Shown piece by piece: positions 15,406-23,642 of a stretch of DNA of 64,000 nt. Under the pieces are notes generated by a model. It was not told the origin of the DNA. It was given only the letters and a program-made list of their open reading frames with translations, and searched no databases. Source of the stretch: Nitrospira sp. GTDB lineage: Bacteria > Nitrospirota > Nitrospiria > Nitrospirales > Nitrospiraceae. Made by a program: the position numbers and the translations under genes. The number at the start of each line of letters is the position of its first letter. The stretch's first letter is position 1. Location: the NCBI GenBank assembly GCA_023248215.1, contig JAHFEW010000004.1, positions 1 through 64,000 on the forward strand, written 5' to 3'.

Positions 15406-16107
15406 TCAGCCGAGGAGCTTGGATAGCCCCTTCTCGTTCACGATGGTGACCGTCCGGCCATCAATGCGAATGAGGCCGTCGTCCCGGAACTGCCCCATGG
15501 TGGCGCTCACGGTTTCACGGCTGCAACCGATCAGGTTGGCCATTTCCTGGTGGGTCAACTTGACCTTGAGACGAATACCCGGCTTGTCCGCGACTCCATC
15601 GGTTTTGCTCAACTCTGAGAGCAGGTGGGCCAGGCGAGCTGGAACATCGCGGAAGACCAGATCTTCGACGCGGCTCTGGATTTTTTTGAGCCGCAGGCCG
15701 ATGAGCTTGGTCAGCTTGAATGTCACGTTGGGATGCATGGCCAAGTATTGATCAAAATCCTTCCGTGGGATCACACAGATGAGCGTGTCATCAAGGGTCT
15801 CGGCGGATGTCGAACGAGGGGCATCTTCCAGGACATCAAGTTCACCGAAGACTTCTCCTGGTTCCAGAATGTCAAAGGTGACTTCTTTCCCGCTGGGCGC
15901 CGTGTTGGCAATTTTGACGCGCCCTTTTTTGAGGAGGTACACATTGCGGCTCGGATCGCCCGGAAGGTACAAGGGCTGCCGCTTCTTGACCTCCTCCATG
16001 CGAGTAATCTTCTCCATCTCCTGCATCTCAGATGGAGAAATGCCGTCGAACAATCGAATGTGCTTCAGGAACCACAGTTTATTGGGGGTGGCTTGCGGAC
16101 GGTCCAT
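15406..16107 (-). CDS. CRP/FNR-family transcription regulator
   Basis: The 233-residue protein has a cyclic-nucleotide-binding fold (RQPLYLPGDPSRNVYLLKKG, GEVFGELDVLEDAPRSTSAE), a dimer helix (VTFKLTKLIGLRLKKIQSRV) and a winged helix-turn-helix (LTHQEMANLIGCSRETVSAT). The recognition helix keeps the Arg-Glu-Thr-Val of E. coli CRP, which reads TGTGA. It lacks the N-terminal Cys cluster of FNR, so it does not look like an Fe-S oxygen sensor. FGEL and PRS in the phosphate-binding cassette make nucleotide binding possible. A TGTAA-N6-TTACA palindrome lies in its own promoter, and four more control nearby units. Confidence 0.93.
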   Translation of the reverse strand: MDRPQATPNKLWFLKHIRLFDGISPSEMQEMEKITRMEEVKKRQPLYLPGDPSRNVYLLKKGRVKIANTAPSGKEVTFDILEPGEVFGELDVLEDAPRSTSAETLDDTLICVIPRKDFDQYLAMHPNVTFKLTKLIGLRLKKIQSRVEDLVFRDVPARLAHLLSELSKTDGVADKPGIRLKVKLTHQEMANLIGCSRETVSATMGQFRDDGLIRIDGRTVTIVNEKGLSKLLG

Positions 16108-16214
16108 AAGGTTGGCTCAATGTCGTAAGGGCACAAGCCTACTCGGTTCACCACACGAAGGCAACGACTGGTTCCTCCCACTCAGTCTCTGTACGCTCCG
16201 ACAATCAAAAAAAA

Positions 16215-16232
16215 CTGTAAGGCAGCTTACAG
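16215..16232 (-). promoter_or_regulatory. CRP-type palindrome in the regulator's own promoter
   Basis: CTGTAAGGCAGCTTACAG is a near-perfect palindrome. Toward the regulator gene, TACAGA at 16193-16188 can serve as -10, with its first base 30.5 from the centre. That is one base off the -41.5 geometry seen at the other sites. The site is also 66 bases from the divergent gene at 16298, but no good -10 lies in that direction. Autoregulation is the likely meaning. Confidence 0.65.
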
Positions 16233-16297
16233 TTCCGGCCGGCCAGCGGCGACAACACACAGGGTAATGTGCCTTTTCAGGCCACTCAGTCGCCCCA

Positions 16298-17764
16298 ATG
16301 ATCGAATATCGCAACGGAGACTTCATTTCCGATATAGTCGGCCAAGCCGGTCGCACGCTGATTCAACCTTCCCTCCCATGGAGCGCCAGGGGCTTGTCCA
16401 TACACGTTCATCACGTCAAGAAACGAACGGCTTTTGCGGCCCTCGCATGTCTTGCGATCCTCATAATCGTGGGCACCGCCTGGTTTACTGATCGTTATGA
16501 TGATCGACCTCAGCAGGTGGTCCTCCTTACGGCGTTCGCGAAAGACACATATCCCGAGAATCCTGAGAACACCAGCCAGGTCTTCGGTGCGTACCCGCAT
16601 CGGCGATTGATCATTCAGCGTACAGAAGGCACCCGATTTCGTTTTCTCCTGGAGCCCGCTACGCCGCAGGCGGCGGCAATCGAACTCACCGATGTCGATC
16701 TCGCGCACTTCGTCGCGGCCGTTCCCCCTTGGGTCAAGAGCGATCTGGATTTGACCAAGATCGGGATGATCGACCGTGAATGGAACCGGCAACAGGTTCG
16801 ATTCGCTCGAACCTCAACCCATATTGACGTGCGCGAGGGAGGAGACGGGTTCGAGCAGCGGGCACTCAGCCGCGTCGATCTTGCCCGCAACTGCTTAAAC
16901 GCGGGATTGTGGGAACTCTTGCTCTTCACGACAAAAGACGGTGAAGAGCGAGTCTACGAACATCTCTGGTTTACGTTTCCGCTGGGGCTCTACAAAAATC
17001 TCTTCGAGCAGGTGAACGCCCTGTCCTATTGGTCCTACTGGTGGTCGCTGGAACATTGGGTTGATCCGTCAGGGACGCCGATTCATGTGGACGGGCTCAG
17101 GACGATCGAACGAGAGTGGCCAATCCAGGCCACGGCGAGATGGGACGAACCCGTGCCGGCAAAGGGCGAACAAGCGCTCAAACGCAAAAACATCCTCACA
17201 CCCTTCGCAGCCACCTATCGAGACTGGTATAACCAGCCAGTGCGATTCGCGAGCTTCATCCCACCGGGGCGATATTCCCGGGCACACCCGCGGGAAACTG
17301 AACTGCACTATCTCGCCGAGCTGACCGGGGCCATTGTGCGCCAGGTGAAACTCATCGGGGGATCTGAGTCACTCTTCGAGATCGAACTCGTTTTTCGCAG
17401 TAACAAGACCGGGGAAGCCACTCGCCTGATCCTCGGCGGGCTTGATGGAGCCGCGATTCCGGTTGCGTCTCCAGAGCACTACGACCGTGGCTGGCAGGTT
17501 CCTCTTGGAATCGGCAACCCCAGTTTCTTCGAGTCTTATGAAACCGTGACAGCCAATCCGCCAACGGAACGCACTTTTTATGGATTGCATCTCGATGCGC
17601 AGGATCGCTGGCTCGACCATCATGCCATCGGTGTGGATGGTCCCTTGCTCCACTGGGATGTCGATGATCCCACCTTGCTCCACCTCTATCTCCTGAGCTA
17701 TGAGCGCCATGCGCTACTCAATCACTTCGTGATACTGCTGCCATCCGAGGCGTACGCGCCCTGA
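16298..17764 (+). CDS. Membrane-anchored protein of unknown function
   Basis: A single hydrophobic segment (AFAALACLAILIIVGTAWF, about residues 45-63) anchors a large domain of about 420 residues outside or inside the membrane. The domain is rich in Trp, Tyr and His (LSYWSYWWSLEHWVDPSGTP, VRFASFIPPGRYSRAHPRET). I recognise no family or catalytic motif. The ATG at 16298 has no clear ribosome-binding site, and a start nearer the hydrophobic segment, such as TTG 16394, is possible. It diverges from the CRP-like regulator. Confidence 0.65.
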   Translation: MIEYRNGDFISDIVGQAGRTLIQPSLPWSARGLSIHVHHVKKRTAFAALACLAILIIVGTAWFTDRYDDRPQQVVLLTAFAKDTYPENPENTSQVFGAYPHRRLIIQRTEGTRFRFLLEPATPQAAAIELTDVDLAHFVAAVPPWVKSDLDLTKIGMIDREWNRQQVRFARTSTHIDVREGGDGFEQRALSRVDLARNCLNAGLWELLLFTTKDGEERVYEHLWFTFPLGLYKNLFEQVNALSYWSYWWSLEHWVDPSGTPIHVDGLRTIEREWPIQATARWDEPVPAKGEQALKRKNILTPFAATYRDWYNQPVRFASFIPPGRYSRAHPRETELHYLAELTGAIVRQVKLIGGSESLFEIELVFRSNKTGEATRLILGGLDGAAIPVASPEHYDRGWQVPLGIGNPSFFESYETVTANPPTERTFYGLHLDAQDRWLDHHAIGVDGPLLHWDVDDPTLLHLYLLSYERHALLNHFVILLPSEAYAP

Positions 17765-17947
17765 GGTTCGATCCTTCACTTGCCACAGGAACCATGGGCT
17801 CGAACCTCCCCGGCATCCTGTGTTCATGCAGGCCTGCCAACCGCTGTCAGAGGCTATTGGAACCTTCCACGCGTAAAGTACAGCGCGGTGGATACCACTG
17901 ATGCTGGCTGAATGCCGTGTGTTCTGCAGTTGAGACTCGGCTTTCCT

Positions 17948-18478
17948 CTACACACCGTGGAAGGTAGGGTGATCGGACAAATTTCTGTCGCCCATGCCGG
18001 TCGATGTTCTTCTTCGAATCAGGTACTGCAACAGGGCGTCGACCGAGAGCAACCCCGGCCCGTGCAGGACGAGGTACAGAAAGAGGATGCCCCAATAGAA
18101 CGCCTCTTGCAACGCGGCTTCGGACAACTGTCCATACGAGATCGAGGCCACGATATTGAGCCCGAAGAGCGAGAGGGCTGCCCATCGGCCGCCTAGACCG
18201 ATTGCCAGCAAGAACGAGCCGCCCAGCTCGATGGCGGTGGCCAGATACGCCGCGAGCTCGGGCGGAAGAACGGGCACATCGTAGACCATGGTGAAGAGCA
18301 TCACGGTCGACATCCAACTGGAGAGCTTGACCATGCCCCCTTTCCAGAAGATATGAGCAAGGTAGAGGCGCACGGATAGGTCGAAGATCGGAATCAGCGA
18401 CTCCAGACCCTGGACTAGCTGCCGATAGACTGGAACAGCAAAATCGACTGCACGTCTCAACAGGGTGTGATGCGTCAT
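17948..18478 (-). CDS. DoxX-family membrane protein of the bufferin operon
   Basis: The 176-residue protein has four membrane helices (DLSVRLYLAHIFWKGGMVKL, AAYLATAIELGGSFLLAIGL, WAALSLFGLNIVASISYG, YWGILFLYLVLHGPGLLSVD), with DoxX signatures R-x-Y-L-A-H-I-F, A-x-x-E-L-G-G and H-G-P-G-x-x-S-V-D. Its ATG overlaps the DUF2063 stop by 4 bases. DoxX proteins often end bufferin operons and are thought to take part in redox or export steps; this is family knowledge and not proved here. Confidence 0.9.
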   Translation of the reverse strand: MTHHTLLRRAVDFAVPVYRQLVQGLESLIPIFDLSVRLYLAHIFWKGGMVKLSSWMSTVMLFTMVYDVPVLPPELAAYLATAIELGGSFLLAIGLGGRWAALSLFGLNIVASISYGQLSEAALQEAFYWGILFLYLVLHGPGLLSVDALLQYLIRRRTSTGMGDRNLSDHPTFHGV

Positions 18479-19251
18479 ACGCCCTCCTCTACGGAACATC
18501 CGGCGATCACCTGCAAACTCAGCAGAGTGGTCATGAACCGGGCAAAATCGAACTCAGGTTCGGACTCCGTCGCCATCTGCTCAACCGAGGCCACATCGGC
18601 GCCTCGTGACAGCGCTTCTACCAACCGATAGTCCAGCCAGGCCAGCGGCATCACCTGGACCTTCCCATCGCCTCGTGTCACGACAACGCCGGTCTGCTCA
18701 TCCGGAAGCGGCAACGCGAGGTCGTCGTCTGACAAGCTGTCCGGTTGGAGCGCCAGCCACACTCGATGGACCGGAACGTGAAAGGACAGGAACCGCGCGG
18801 TGGAATGGAGTCGGATCGTCACACGCGAGGGATCAACCGAAGCCATGGCTTGAAGTTGGTCAGGGGACAGCGGCGACGAGTCCGCCGCCTGATAGACCTC
18901 ATGACAAGCCCATTCGAGCCGTGCCAGCTCTGGGAGGAGCGGCGGGGCCTCGATCTGTTCCAGCCAGGCCGGGAGGTATCGTCCATACAAAAACAGATCG
19001 CCGCTGGTCGAGGGATAGTGATTGAGGTATCCGCGCGCGAGCACACTGAAATAGCCATCGCCGACCAGCTGATGCAACACCGGATAGGTGATTCTCAGCA
19101 CCTGCACAAAGTTATTCCGAATCAATCGGCGGTAGAGCGCGACGCTTCGTAGCGCCGATCCATCCGCCGCCATCGCTGCCGTCACCGCATGGTACTTTCC
19201 TGCGACGATGGCCTCGGCGAAGGCCTGTTGCAGTTCACAGAGCCGTGGCAT
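18475..19251 (-). CDS. bufC: DUF2063 partner protein of MNIO enzyme (BufC-like)
   Basis: The N-terminal domain has the DUF2063 pattern: LCELQQAFAEAIVAGK, SVALYRRLIRNNFVQVLRIT, YPVLHQLVGDGYFSVLARGY, GDLFLYGRYLPAWLEQ and LPELARLEWACHEVYQAADS. In bufferin systems this protein forms a complex with the DUF692 enzyme and binds the precursor peptide. ATG 19251 overlaps the DUF692 stop by 17 bases. The C-terminal domain of about 90 residues fits the usual second domain of these proteins. Confidence 0.9.
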   Translation of the reverse strand: MPRLCELQQAFAEAIVAGKYHAVTAAMAADGSALRSVALYRRLIRNNFVQVLRITYPVLHQLVGDGYFSVLARGYLNHYPSTSGDLFLYGRYLPAWLEQIEAPPLLPELARLEWACHEVYQAADSSPLSPDQLQAMASVDPSRVTIRLHSTARFLSFHVPVHRVWLALQPDSLSDDDLALPLPDEQTGVVVTRGDGKVQVMPLAWLDYRLVEALSRGADVASVEQMATESEPEFDFARFMTTLLSLQVIAGCSVEEGV

Positions 19252-20080
19252 GGCAGCCTCCAAGAATGGCATCCGCCAGTGCGGCTTGCTCGACCAGCAC
19301 CGATAGCGGCGGGAGATTGGTATCCCATTCAATGAGCGTCGGACGCGGGCCGAAGCGGTGGAGCGCCCACTCATACAGGCCCCAGACTTCCGGATACACG
19401 GGCTGGCCATGGGTATCGATCAGCAGACGTCCGAATCGATCGAAGCCCGCGAGGTGAATTTCCTGCACAGCCTGGGCCGGAATCGCGTTCAAAAAGTCGA
19501 GCGGGTCCAGTCCGAAGTTCACGGCGTTGACGTAGGCGTTGTTCAGATCGAGCAGAATGCCGCAGCCGGTTCTCTTGACCATTTCGGCCATAAAGAGACC
19601 CTCCGGAATCGACGAATCCTGCCAGGTCAGATACCGGGTGATATTCTCGATCAGCATCGGACGCTTCAAGATCGTCTGGACTTCGTCGATTCTGTCGCAG
19701 ACATGATCCAAGCTTTCTTCGGTGTAGGGAAGGGGCAAGAGATCGTTGAAGAAGCGACCGCCGACGGAACTCCAGGACAGATGTTCCGACACGAATGACG
19801 GCTCGAAGTGATCGATCAAGGCTTTCAGCTTGTGGAGATGGGTTTGATCAATCGGATCGGTGGAGCCTAACGAGAGACCAACGCCGTGAAAACTCAGGGG
19901 GTACTGAGCTCTGATACGCTCAAGGATGCGAAGGGGCGCGCCGCCGTCGCCGAAGTAATTCTCCGGATGGGTCTCCATCCAGGCCACCGGCGGCGGCGCG
20001 TCCAGGATCTCGCGAAAATGATGTGCCCGCAGTCCGATCCCGGCCTGTGCCGGGATCGGGGCGGGATGTTGAACAGACAT
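19235..20080 (-). CDS. bufB: DUF692 multinuclear non-haem iron oxidase (MNIO, BufB-like)
   Basis: The full 281-residue TIM barrel is present: AGIGLRAHHFREIL, METHPENYF, LSFHGVGLSLGS, FVSEHLSWSS, MLIENITRYL, LLDLNNAYVNAVNFG, EIHLAGF, DTHGQPV and LIEWDTNLPP. His, Glu, Asp and Asn ligands in these strands bind two or three irons. MNIO enzymes modify Cys residues of ribosomal peptides; in bufferins they make thiooxazole groups that bind copper. It follows the DUF2282 precursor gene by 11 bases and overlaps the DUF2063 gene. Confidence 0.95.
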   Translation of the reverse strand: MSVQHPAPIPAQAGIGLRAHHFREILDAPPPVAWMETHPENYFGDGGAPLRILERIRAQYPLSFHGVGLSLGSTDPIDQTHLHKLKALIDHFEPSFVSEHLSWSSVGGRFFNDLLPLPYTEESLDHVCDRIDEVQTILKRPMLIENITRYLTWQDSSIPEGLFMAEMVKRTGCGILLDLNNAYVNAVNFGLDPLDFLNAIPAQAVQEIHLAGFDRFGRLLIDTHGQPVYPEVWGLYEWALHRFGPRPTLIEWDTNLPPLSVLVEQAALADAILGGCHATAL

Positions 20081-20091
20081 CGCCGGTCGTC

Positions 20092-20427
20092 CTACATCTT
20101 TTTCATCATCATTTCTTTCATCTTCGCCAGATCGTCCTTCGTGATGGCGAGGACGGTGCCTTTCGCGACCTTCGCGCAGAGACCCTTCGGCAGGAACACA
20201 TAGGAATCGGCCTCATTGTCGGTCTTGGACATGCCCACACAAGAATGGAGGCTAGTCTTAACGGCGCAGTCGTTCATCCCAGCCTTGGCCACGCCCCCAC
20301 AGGCTTCCCACCCAGAGGGCAGTTCCGGCACCTTCGGAGCGGCGTTCGCCGCCTGAGCTCCTGCCAGGCTCAAGGCAACCAACAACGCGGAATGGACAAT
20401 GGCATTCTTTTTCATATTCGCGTTCAT
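20092..20427 (-). CDS. bufA: DUF2282 bufferin-type precursor peptide (BufA-like)
   Basis: A signal peptide (SALLVALSLAGAQAANAAPK) is followed by a core with four cysteines: WEACGGVAKAGMNDCAVKTS, HSCVGMS and KGLCAKV, the DUF2282 spacing. The tail KDDLAKMKEMMMKKM is unusually rich in Met and Lys and may add copper ligands. Family knowledge says such peptides are exported, copper-binding and modified at Cys by the MNIO enzyme. ATG 20427 has AAGGAG 7 bases upstream. A CRP-type palindrome lies about 200 bases upstream of the start. Confidence 0.92.
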   Translation of the reverse strand: MNANMKKNAIVHSALLVALSLAGAQAANAAPKVPELPSGWEACGGVAKAGMNDCAVKTSLHSCVGMSKTDNEADSYVFLPKGLCAKVAKGTVLAITKDDLAKMKEMMMKKM

Positions 20428-20624
20428 GTAAATCTCCTTTAGAGTGTGTGTACTTGCGGGACTCTCTTGCCGACTTGCTGAACATGCTCGCCGTCCGATC
20501 GCACGTCGCGACTCGCTCATCGACAGACCTCCCTTCAAGAGAGCGAGAACATCATGTTCCAGACACAACGTGAGTGGACTGCAAGGCGGTACGATCACAT
20601 CCTACCGGTTACGCAGCAGACCCG

Positions 20625-20642
20625 CTGTGAGGCAGCTTACAG
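20625..20642 (-). promoter_or_regulatory. CRP-type palindrome upstream of bufferin operon
   Basis: CTGTGAGGCAGCTTACAG has half-sites TGTGA and TTACA. On the minus strand a TAGGAT hexamer lies at 20604-20599, its first base exactly 29.5 from the palindrome centre, so the predicted start is near 20592 with the site at -41.5. The resulting leader of about 165 bases ends at the DUF2282 start. No plus-strand gene lies nearby that could use the site instead. Confidence 0.75.
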
Positions 20643-20722
20643 TTGTCGGACTGAATCGAACGATGATTACGTGGGGGGCCGGCTGGGACCGTCGAGCGGT
20701 CCCAGCCGGATTTTCCTATAGT

Positions 20723-21286
20723 TCAGGCGACAGTGGCGGCCTTGGCGTTCCACGCTTGCCAGGCAAACTGCAGATCGAGCGGCGTGTGGGAGATGTGATT
20801 CACATAATTGCTCAAGGTCTTGAGCGCCACGAGCGTGAGCACATCCAAGATATGCCGACGGGCGTATCCCTCTGCCACAAAGTGCTCAAGATCTTCCTCT
20901 GGCACCCAGCCGCGATGACGCATGACGGACATCACCAGCGTGCGGAGCGCATTGAGTTTCCTGTCGGAGAGCGGTCGCTGATCCCGCAATGCCGCGAGAA
21001 TATCCTCTGGCATACGTACCATCTGCGCCACCGCGGAGTGTGCCCCCACACAGTAGGCACAGTCGTTGGTGGTGCTGACGGTCAAGGCGACTACCTGCTG
21101 GTCCACTGGCGAGAGCACACTCTGTTCCAGAGCTCTATTAATCCCCGCATAGGCCTGCACCGCTGTCGGGGACTCTGCCAGGACGCCAAACAAATTGGGA
21201 AGAAACCCGTATTTCTTCGTGGTGGCGTCGAGTGTCGGGCGTGACGCCTCCGGCGCCGTCTCCTTCGTATGAATCTGGAACTCCAT
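20723..21286 (-). CDS. Carboxymuconolactone-decarboxylase/AhpD-like protein
   Basis: The AhpD core is VVALTVSTTNDCAYCVGAHS with the redox CxxC (CAYC) and the nearby His, in a protein of about 188 residues (peroxidase-related CMD type). Such proteins act in peroxide or thiol stress. I chose the second of two close ATG codons (21286) because AAGGAG sits 6 bases upstream. It lies 36 bases after the tautomerase gene, as the last of four minus-strand genes. Confidence 0.87.
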   Translation of the reverse strand: MEFQIHTKETAPEASRPTLDATTKKYGFLPNLFGVLAESPTAVQAYAGINRALEQSVLSPVDQQVVALTVSTTNDCAYCVGAHSAVAQMVRMPEDILAALRDQRPLSDRKLNALRTLVMSVMRHRGWVPEEDLEHFVAEGYARRHILDVLTLVALKTLSNYVNHISHTPLDLQFAWQAWNAKAATVA

Positions 21287-21322
21287 GCTCATCTCCTTCT
21301 CATGATGAATAGGACACATTCG

Positions 21323-21544
21323 TTACTTGCCTTGTGCGGCCATCTTCTTCAGCGCCTCGGTCGTGACGGGTGTGCCGCCGACGCCCCACTGGCCTGAAGG
21401 GACCTCTTCGAGAATGACCCAGGTCACGGGTCGCAATCCTTCTCCTTCAACCGACACGATCGCGTCAGTGACTCTCAGGATCAGTTCGTGCTTCTGCTCC
21501 GTGCTCAGAAATCTGCTGAGCCCTTTCAATTGTGCGAGTGGCAT
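21323..21544 (-). CDS. 4-oxalocrotonate tautomerase family protein
   Basis: After the initiator Met the protein begins Pro (MPLAQLKGLSRFLSTEQKHE), the catalytic amino-terminal proline of the tautomerase family, and continues LILRVTDAIVSVEGEGLRP with VTWVILEEVPSGQWGVGG (the E-V-x-x-G-x-W-G-x-G motif). Length is 73 residues, normal for the family. Substrate is unknown. A strong AGGAGG precedes it. Confidence 0.9.
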   Translation of the reverse strand: MPLAQLKGLSRFLSTEQKHELILRVTDAIVSVEGEGLRPVTWVILEEVPSGQWGVGGTPVTTEALKKMAAQGK

Positions 21545-21611
21545 ATGTTCACCTCCTTTCCTGATTGATTCTTCGTTCTGAACCGATTGGTTCAGGACAA
21601 ATTGCAAAAAA

Positions 21612-21821
21612 TCACTCTCGTGTTTCCGCCCAGACGGGCCCGTTCCGATGGTCGAGATGGTACTGTGTCAGGCAGCTCTCGCAGCGAACCATCCAGAGGC
21701 ATCCATCAGGGTAATAGTCGCATTGGAGCGTCGGGACCAGTGCATGACTGCCGCAGGTTGGGCAGGGCAATTCGCGAAGTTGAATGCGCAACGCCATTAC
21801 TGGATCGTCTTGGACCGTCAT
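21612..21821 (-). CDS. Small zinc-ribbon protein
   Basis: The 69-residue protein holds two Cys pairs: ELPCPTCGSHALVPTLQCDY and MVRCESCLTQYHLDH, enough for one zinc ribbon. No other domain is seen. GAGGTAG precedes the start. It sits between another zinc-ribbon gene and the tautomerase gene, on the same strand. Confidence 0.72.
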   Translation of the reverse strand: MTVQDDPVMALRIQLRELPCPTCGSHALVPTLQCDYYPDGCLWMVRCESCLTQYHLDHRNGPVWAETRE

Positions 21822-21851
21822 GCGCTACCTCCTTGATGAGTCCGTGGTGTC

Positions 21852-22064
21852 TCATGCCGCCACGAGTCGTGGCATGCACAGGCTTGTCCATGCAAGGGAC
21901 CCGACCGCGTCGATTGAGCGCTGCCTGTTTTCGAGAATCATTGCGTCGACAAGATTTCCGCAGAGGAGACAGCGGTAGCCGTCCACACACAGATCGCTGT
22001 TCATCCCCTGAAGGTCGCAAATCCGCTCGCTCACCATCAGGCCATTGCATCGTTCGCAGCGCAT
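21852..22064 (-). CDS. Small zinc-ribbon protein
   Basis: MRCERCNGLMVSERICDLQG and CVDGYRCLLCGNLVDAMI give two CxxC pairs that can bind one zinc. The 70-residue protein matches a type of small Cys-rich ORF common in metal- and sulfur-rich bacteria, but I cannot assign a function. AAGGAGG lies 7 bases before ATG 22064. It leads the four-gene minus-strand set with the second zinc ribbon, tautomerase and AhpD genes. Confidence 0.75.
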   Translation of the reverse strand: MRCERCNGLMVSERICDLQGMNSDLCVDGYRCLLCGNLVDAMILENRQRSIDAVGSLAWTSLCMPRLVAA

Positions 22065-22182
22065 GGCGCACCTCCTTGTGAGTGATATGTGTGTTCGCAT
22101 CCTGAGCGCGACCCTACGCGCAGCCTCGCCAATCTTCTGTAAGGCACCCCACAAGTTCAGAAAGAAATGGATCGTTCTGTAC

Positions 22183-22200
22183 TGTAAGCCAGACCACAGA
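22183..22200 (+). promoter_or_regulatory. CRP-type palindrome upstream of DsrE gene
   Basis: CTGTAAGCCAGACCACAG keeps both TGTAA and CCACA half-sites. A TAGAGT hexamer at 22222-22227 puts the site at about -42. A better-matching CATAAT at 22242-22247 would instead place it near -62, the class I position. Either spacing is accepted by CRP. The site could also serve the divergent zinc-ribbon operon, but no good minus-strand -10 is seen. Confidence 0.6.
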
Positions 22201-22319
22201 TGCGCCAGAGGTGTGCGCGGTAGAGTGCGAAATCATCGCGGCATAATGCCGCGTCCGCCACATGCATGGGGCGGAGATTCTTCTCATCATTCACCTGTTA
22301 GTCGTGAAAGGAGTGCACC

Positions 22320-22676
22320 ATGTCCAAAGTCGCCATTGTCGTGTTGGCCGACACAGAAACACACGAAGGGTTGGGGCGCGTAGTGAATGCGCTCGAAGCC
22401 GTCAAGGAGTTCAAGGACGGTCATGACGACGTTCAGCTCATCTTCGACGGTGCCGGGCCGAAGTGGATCCCTGAGTTAGAAAAGCCCGATCACAAGCTTC
22501 ACGGACTGTATACGGCGGTGAAAGATCGGATCTCAGGCGCGTGCGAGTTCTGTGCGGGGGCCTTTGCTGTGAAGGACAAGGTGGTGGCTTGCGGCGTGAA
22601 GTTGGCGGGAGAGTATGACGGGCACCCGAGCTTCAAGAAGCTCGTGTCGCAGGGGTATCAGGTCATCACGTTCTAG
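22320..22676 (+). CDS. DsrE-family protein
   Basis: The 118-residue protein shows the DsrE/DsrF-like pattern: VAIVVLADTETHEGLGRVVN, ALEAVKEFKDGHDDVQLIFD, ISGACEFCAGAFAVKDKVVA, and the end YQVITF. It has a CEFC motif plus a further Cys, as in sulfur-carrier DsrE-like proteins, which handle protein-bound persulfide. AAAGGAG precedes the ATG. It stands alone behind a CRP-type site. Confidence 0.85.
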   Translation: MSKVAIVVLADTETHEGLGRVVNALEAVKEFKDGHDDVQLIFDGAGPKWIPELEKPDHKLHGLYTAVKDRISGACEFCAGAFAVKDKVVACGVKLAGEYDGHPSFKKLVSQGYQVITF

Positions 22677-22764
22677 TCTGGTGATGCCACGGACACCCGG
22701 CTGATAGAGTCATGCCGCCGGCGGGGTGTCCGCTCGCGCACAAGACCGGGACAAGGAGGTGCCC

Positions 22765-23541
22765 ATGTCTCCGATATCTATTTGGATAACGATGTGGATG
22801 ACACTCGTCGCTGTGCTGTCGGGCTGTGCGGCCACCACGCCGCCGAGCCGGTTGGATAACTATGTCGGCACGCATCCGGCTCCGTCACTGGAATCGTTGA
22901 GCCCGCTTTCTGACCGCGCCAGCCGGACCGGCCTCCTTGTGATTGCCGACCAGACTGCCGAAGAGGCTGCCCCGGCCTTGCCCGAGGAAGCGCAGACGCG
23001 ACTCACAGAGCAACTCAAGGAACGTCTCGCCCAGTCACTGCCTATCACGGTCGAGACCCTTATTCCCGCCGAACGTGTGCAACCAACGGGCGACCTGAGC
23101 CCATTGCTCGAATCGGCGAAGGCGCATGACGTCGACTATCTACTGGTCGTAGTGGCATCAGCTACGGAGCAAGAATATCCGCAAACTGTCTTCTTGGGAT
23201 GGCATACGCACAGCCAGCCTGGCTTGCGGCGGGACAACTGGTCGCTGCTGGAAGCGGCGCTGATTGACGTCAAGACGGGGATGGTCCTGCTACGGGGAGA
23301 AGGCCGGAGCATGGCGACGCTGGATCGCCCGATGGCACCGGGTATCAATCAATGGTATCCCGTCATCTGGTTCCGCCCGGCAGGCCCAGACGGTCGTCCC
23401 TGGTGGCCGCCAACCTATGAAGGCGCGCCGAACACGCTTCGGGTGGTGACCATGAATGACGCCGCGAAACGGCTGGCTCTGGACCTCCAACGAACATGGT
23501 TGGAGTTCCGACATCAAGAGTTTGTGTCGTCAAGGCACTAG
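22765..23541 (+). CDS. Lipoprotein of unknown function
   Basis: A lipoprotein signal (MTLVAVLSGCAATTP) is followed by about 230 residues with TGLLVIADQTAEEAAPALPE, DYLLVVVASATEQEYPQTVF, WSLLEAALIDVKTGMVLLRG and a Trp/Pro-rich part (AGPDGRPWWPPTYEG). The pattern of a DUF-like domain that reads its own induction from a stress list resembles rhombotarget-type lipoproteins, but I am not sure. AAGGAGG lies before ATG 22765. Confidence 0.7.
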   Translation: MSPISIWITMWMTLVAVLSGCAATTPPSRLDNYVGTHPAPSLESLSPLSDRASRTGLLVIADQTAEEAAPALPEEAQTRLTEQLKERLAQSLPITVETLIPAERVQPTGDLSPLLESAKAHDVDYLLVVVASATEQEYPQTVFLGWHTHSQPGLRRDNWSLLEAALIDVKTGMVLLRGEGRSMATLDRPMAPGINQWYPVIWFRPAGPDGRPWWPPTYEGAPNTLRVVTMNDAAKRLALDLQRTWLEFRHQEFVSSRH

Positions 23542-23642
23542 ATCGACCGCGCCGATGCATGGTCGCCCAGCAGCTCTTGGCCTCAACCAGTGCTCGGAGA
23601 CAACGCCGCTGAGAAATCCGCTGAGATTCTTCGTTTGACTTA

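Noticed and set aside
17948..20642. Methanobactin or other copper-peptide cluster
   Set aside because: No MbnB/MbnC-type small precursor or TonB receptor is present; DUF2282 with DUF2063 and DoxX fits bufferin.
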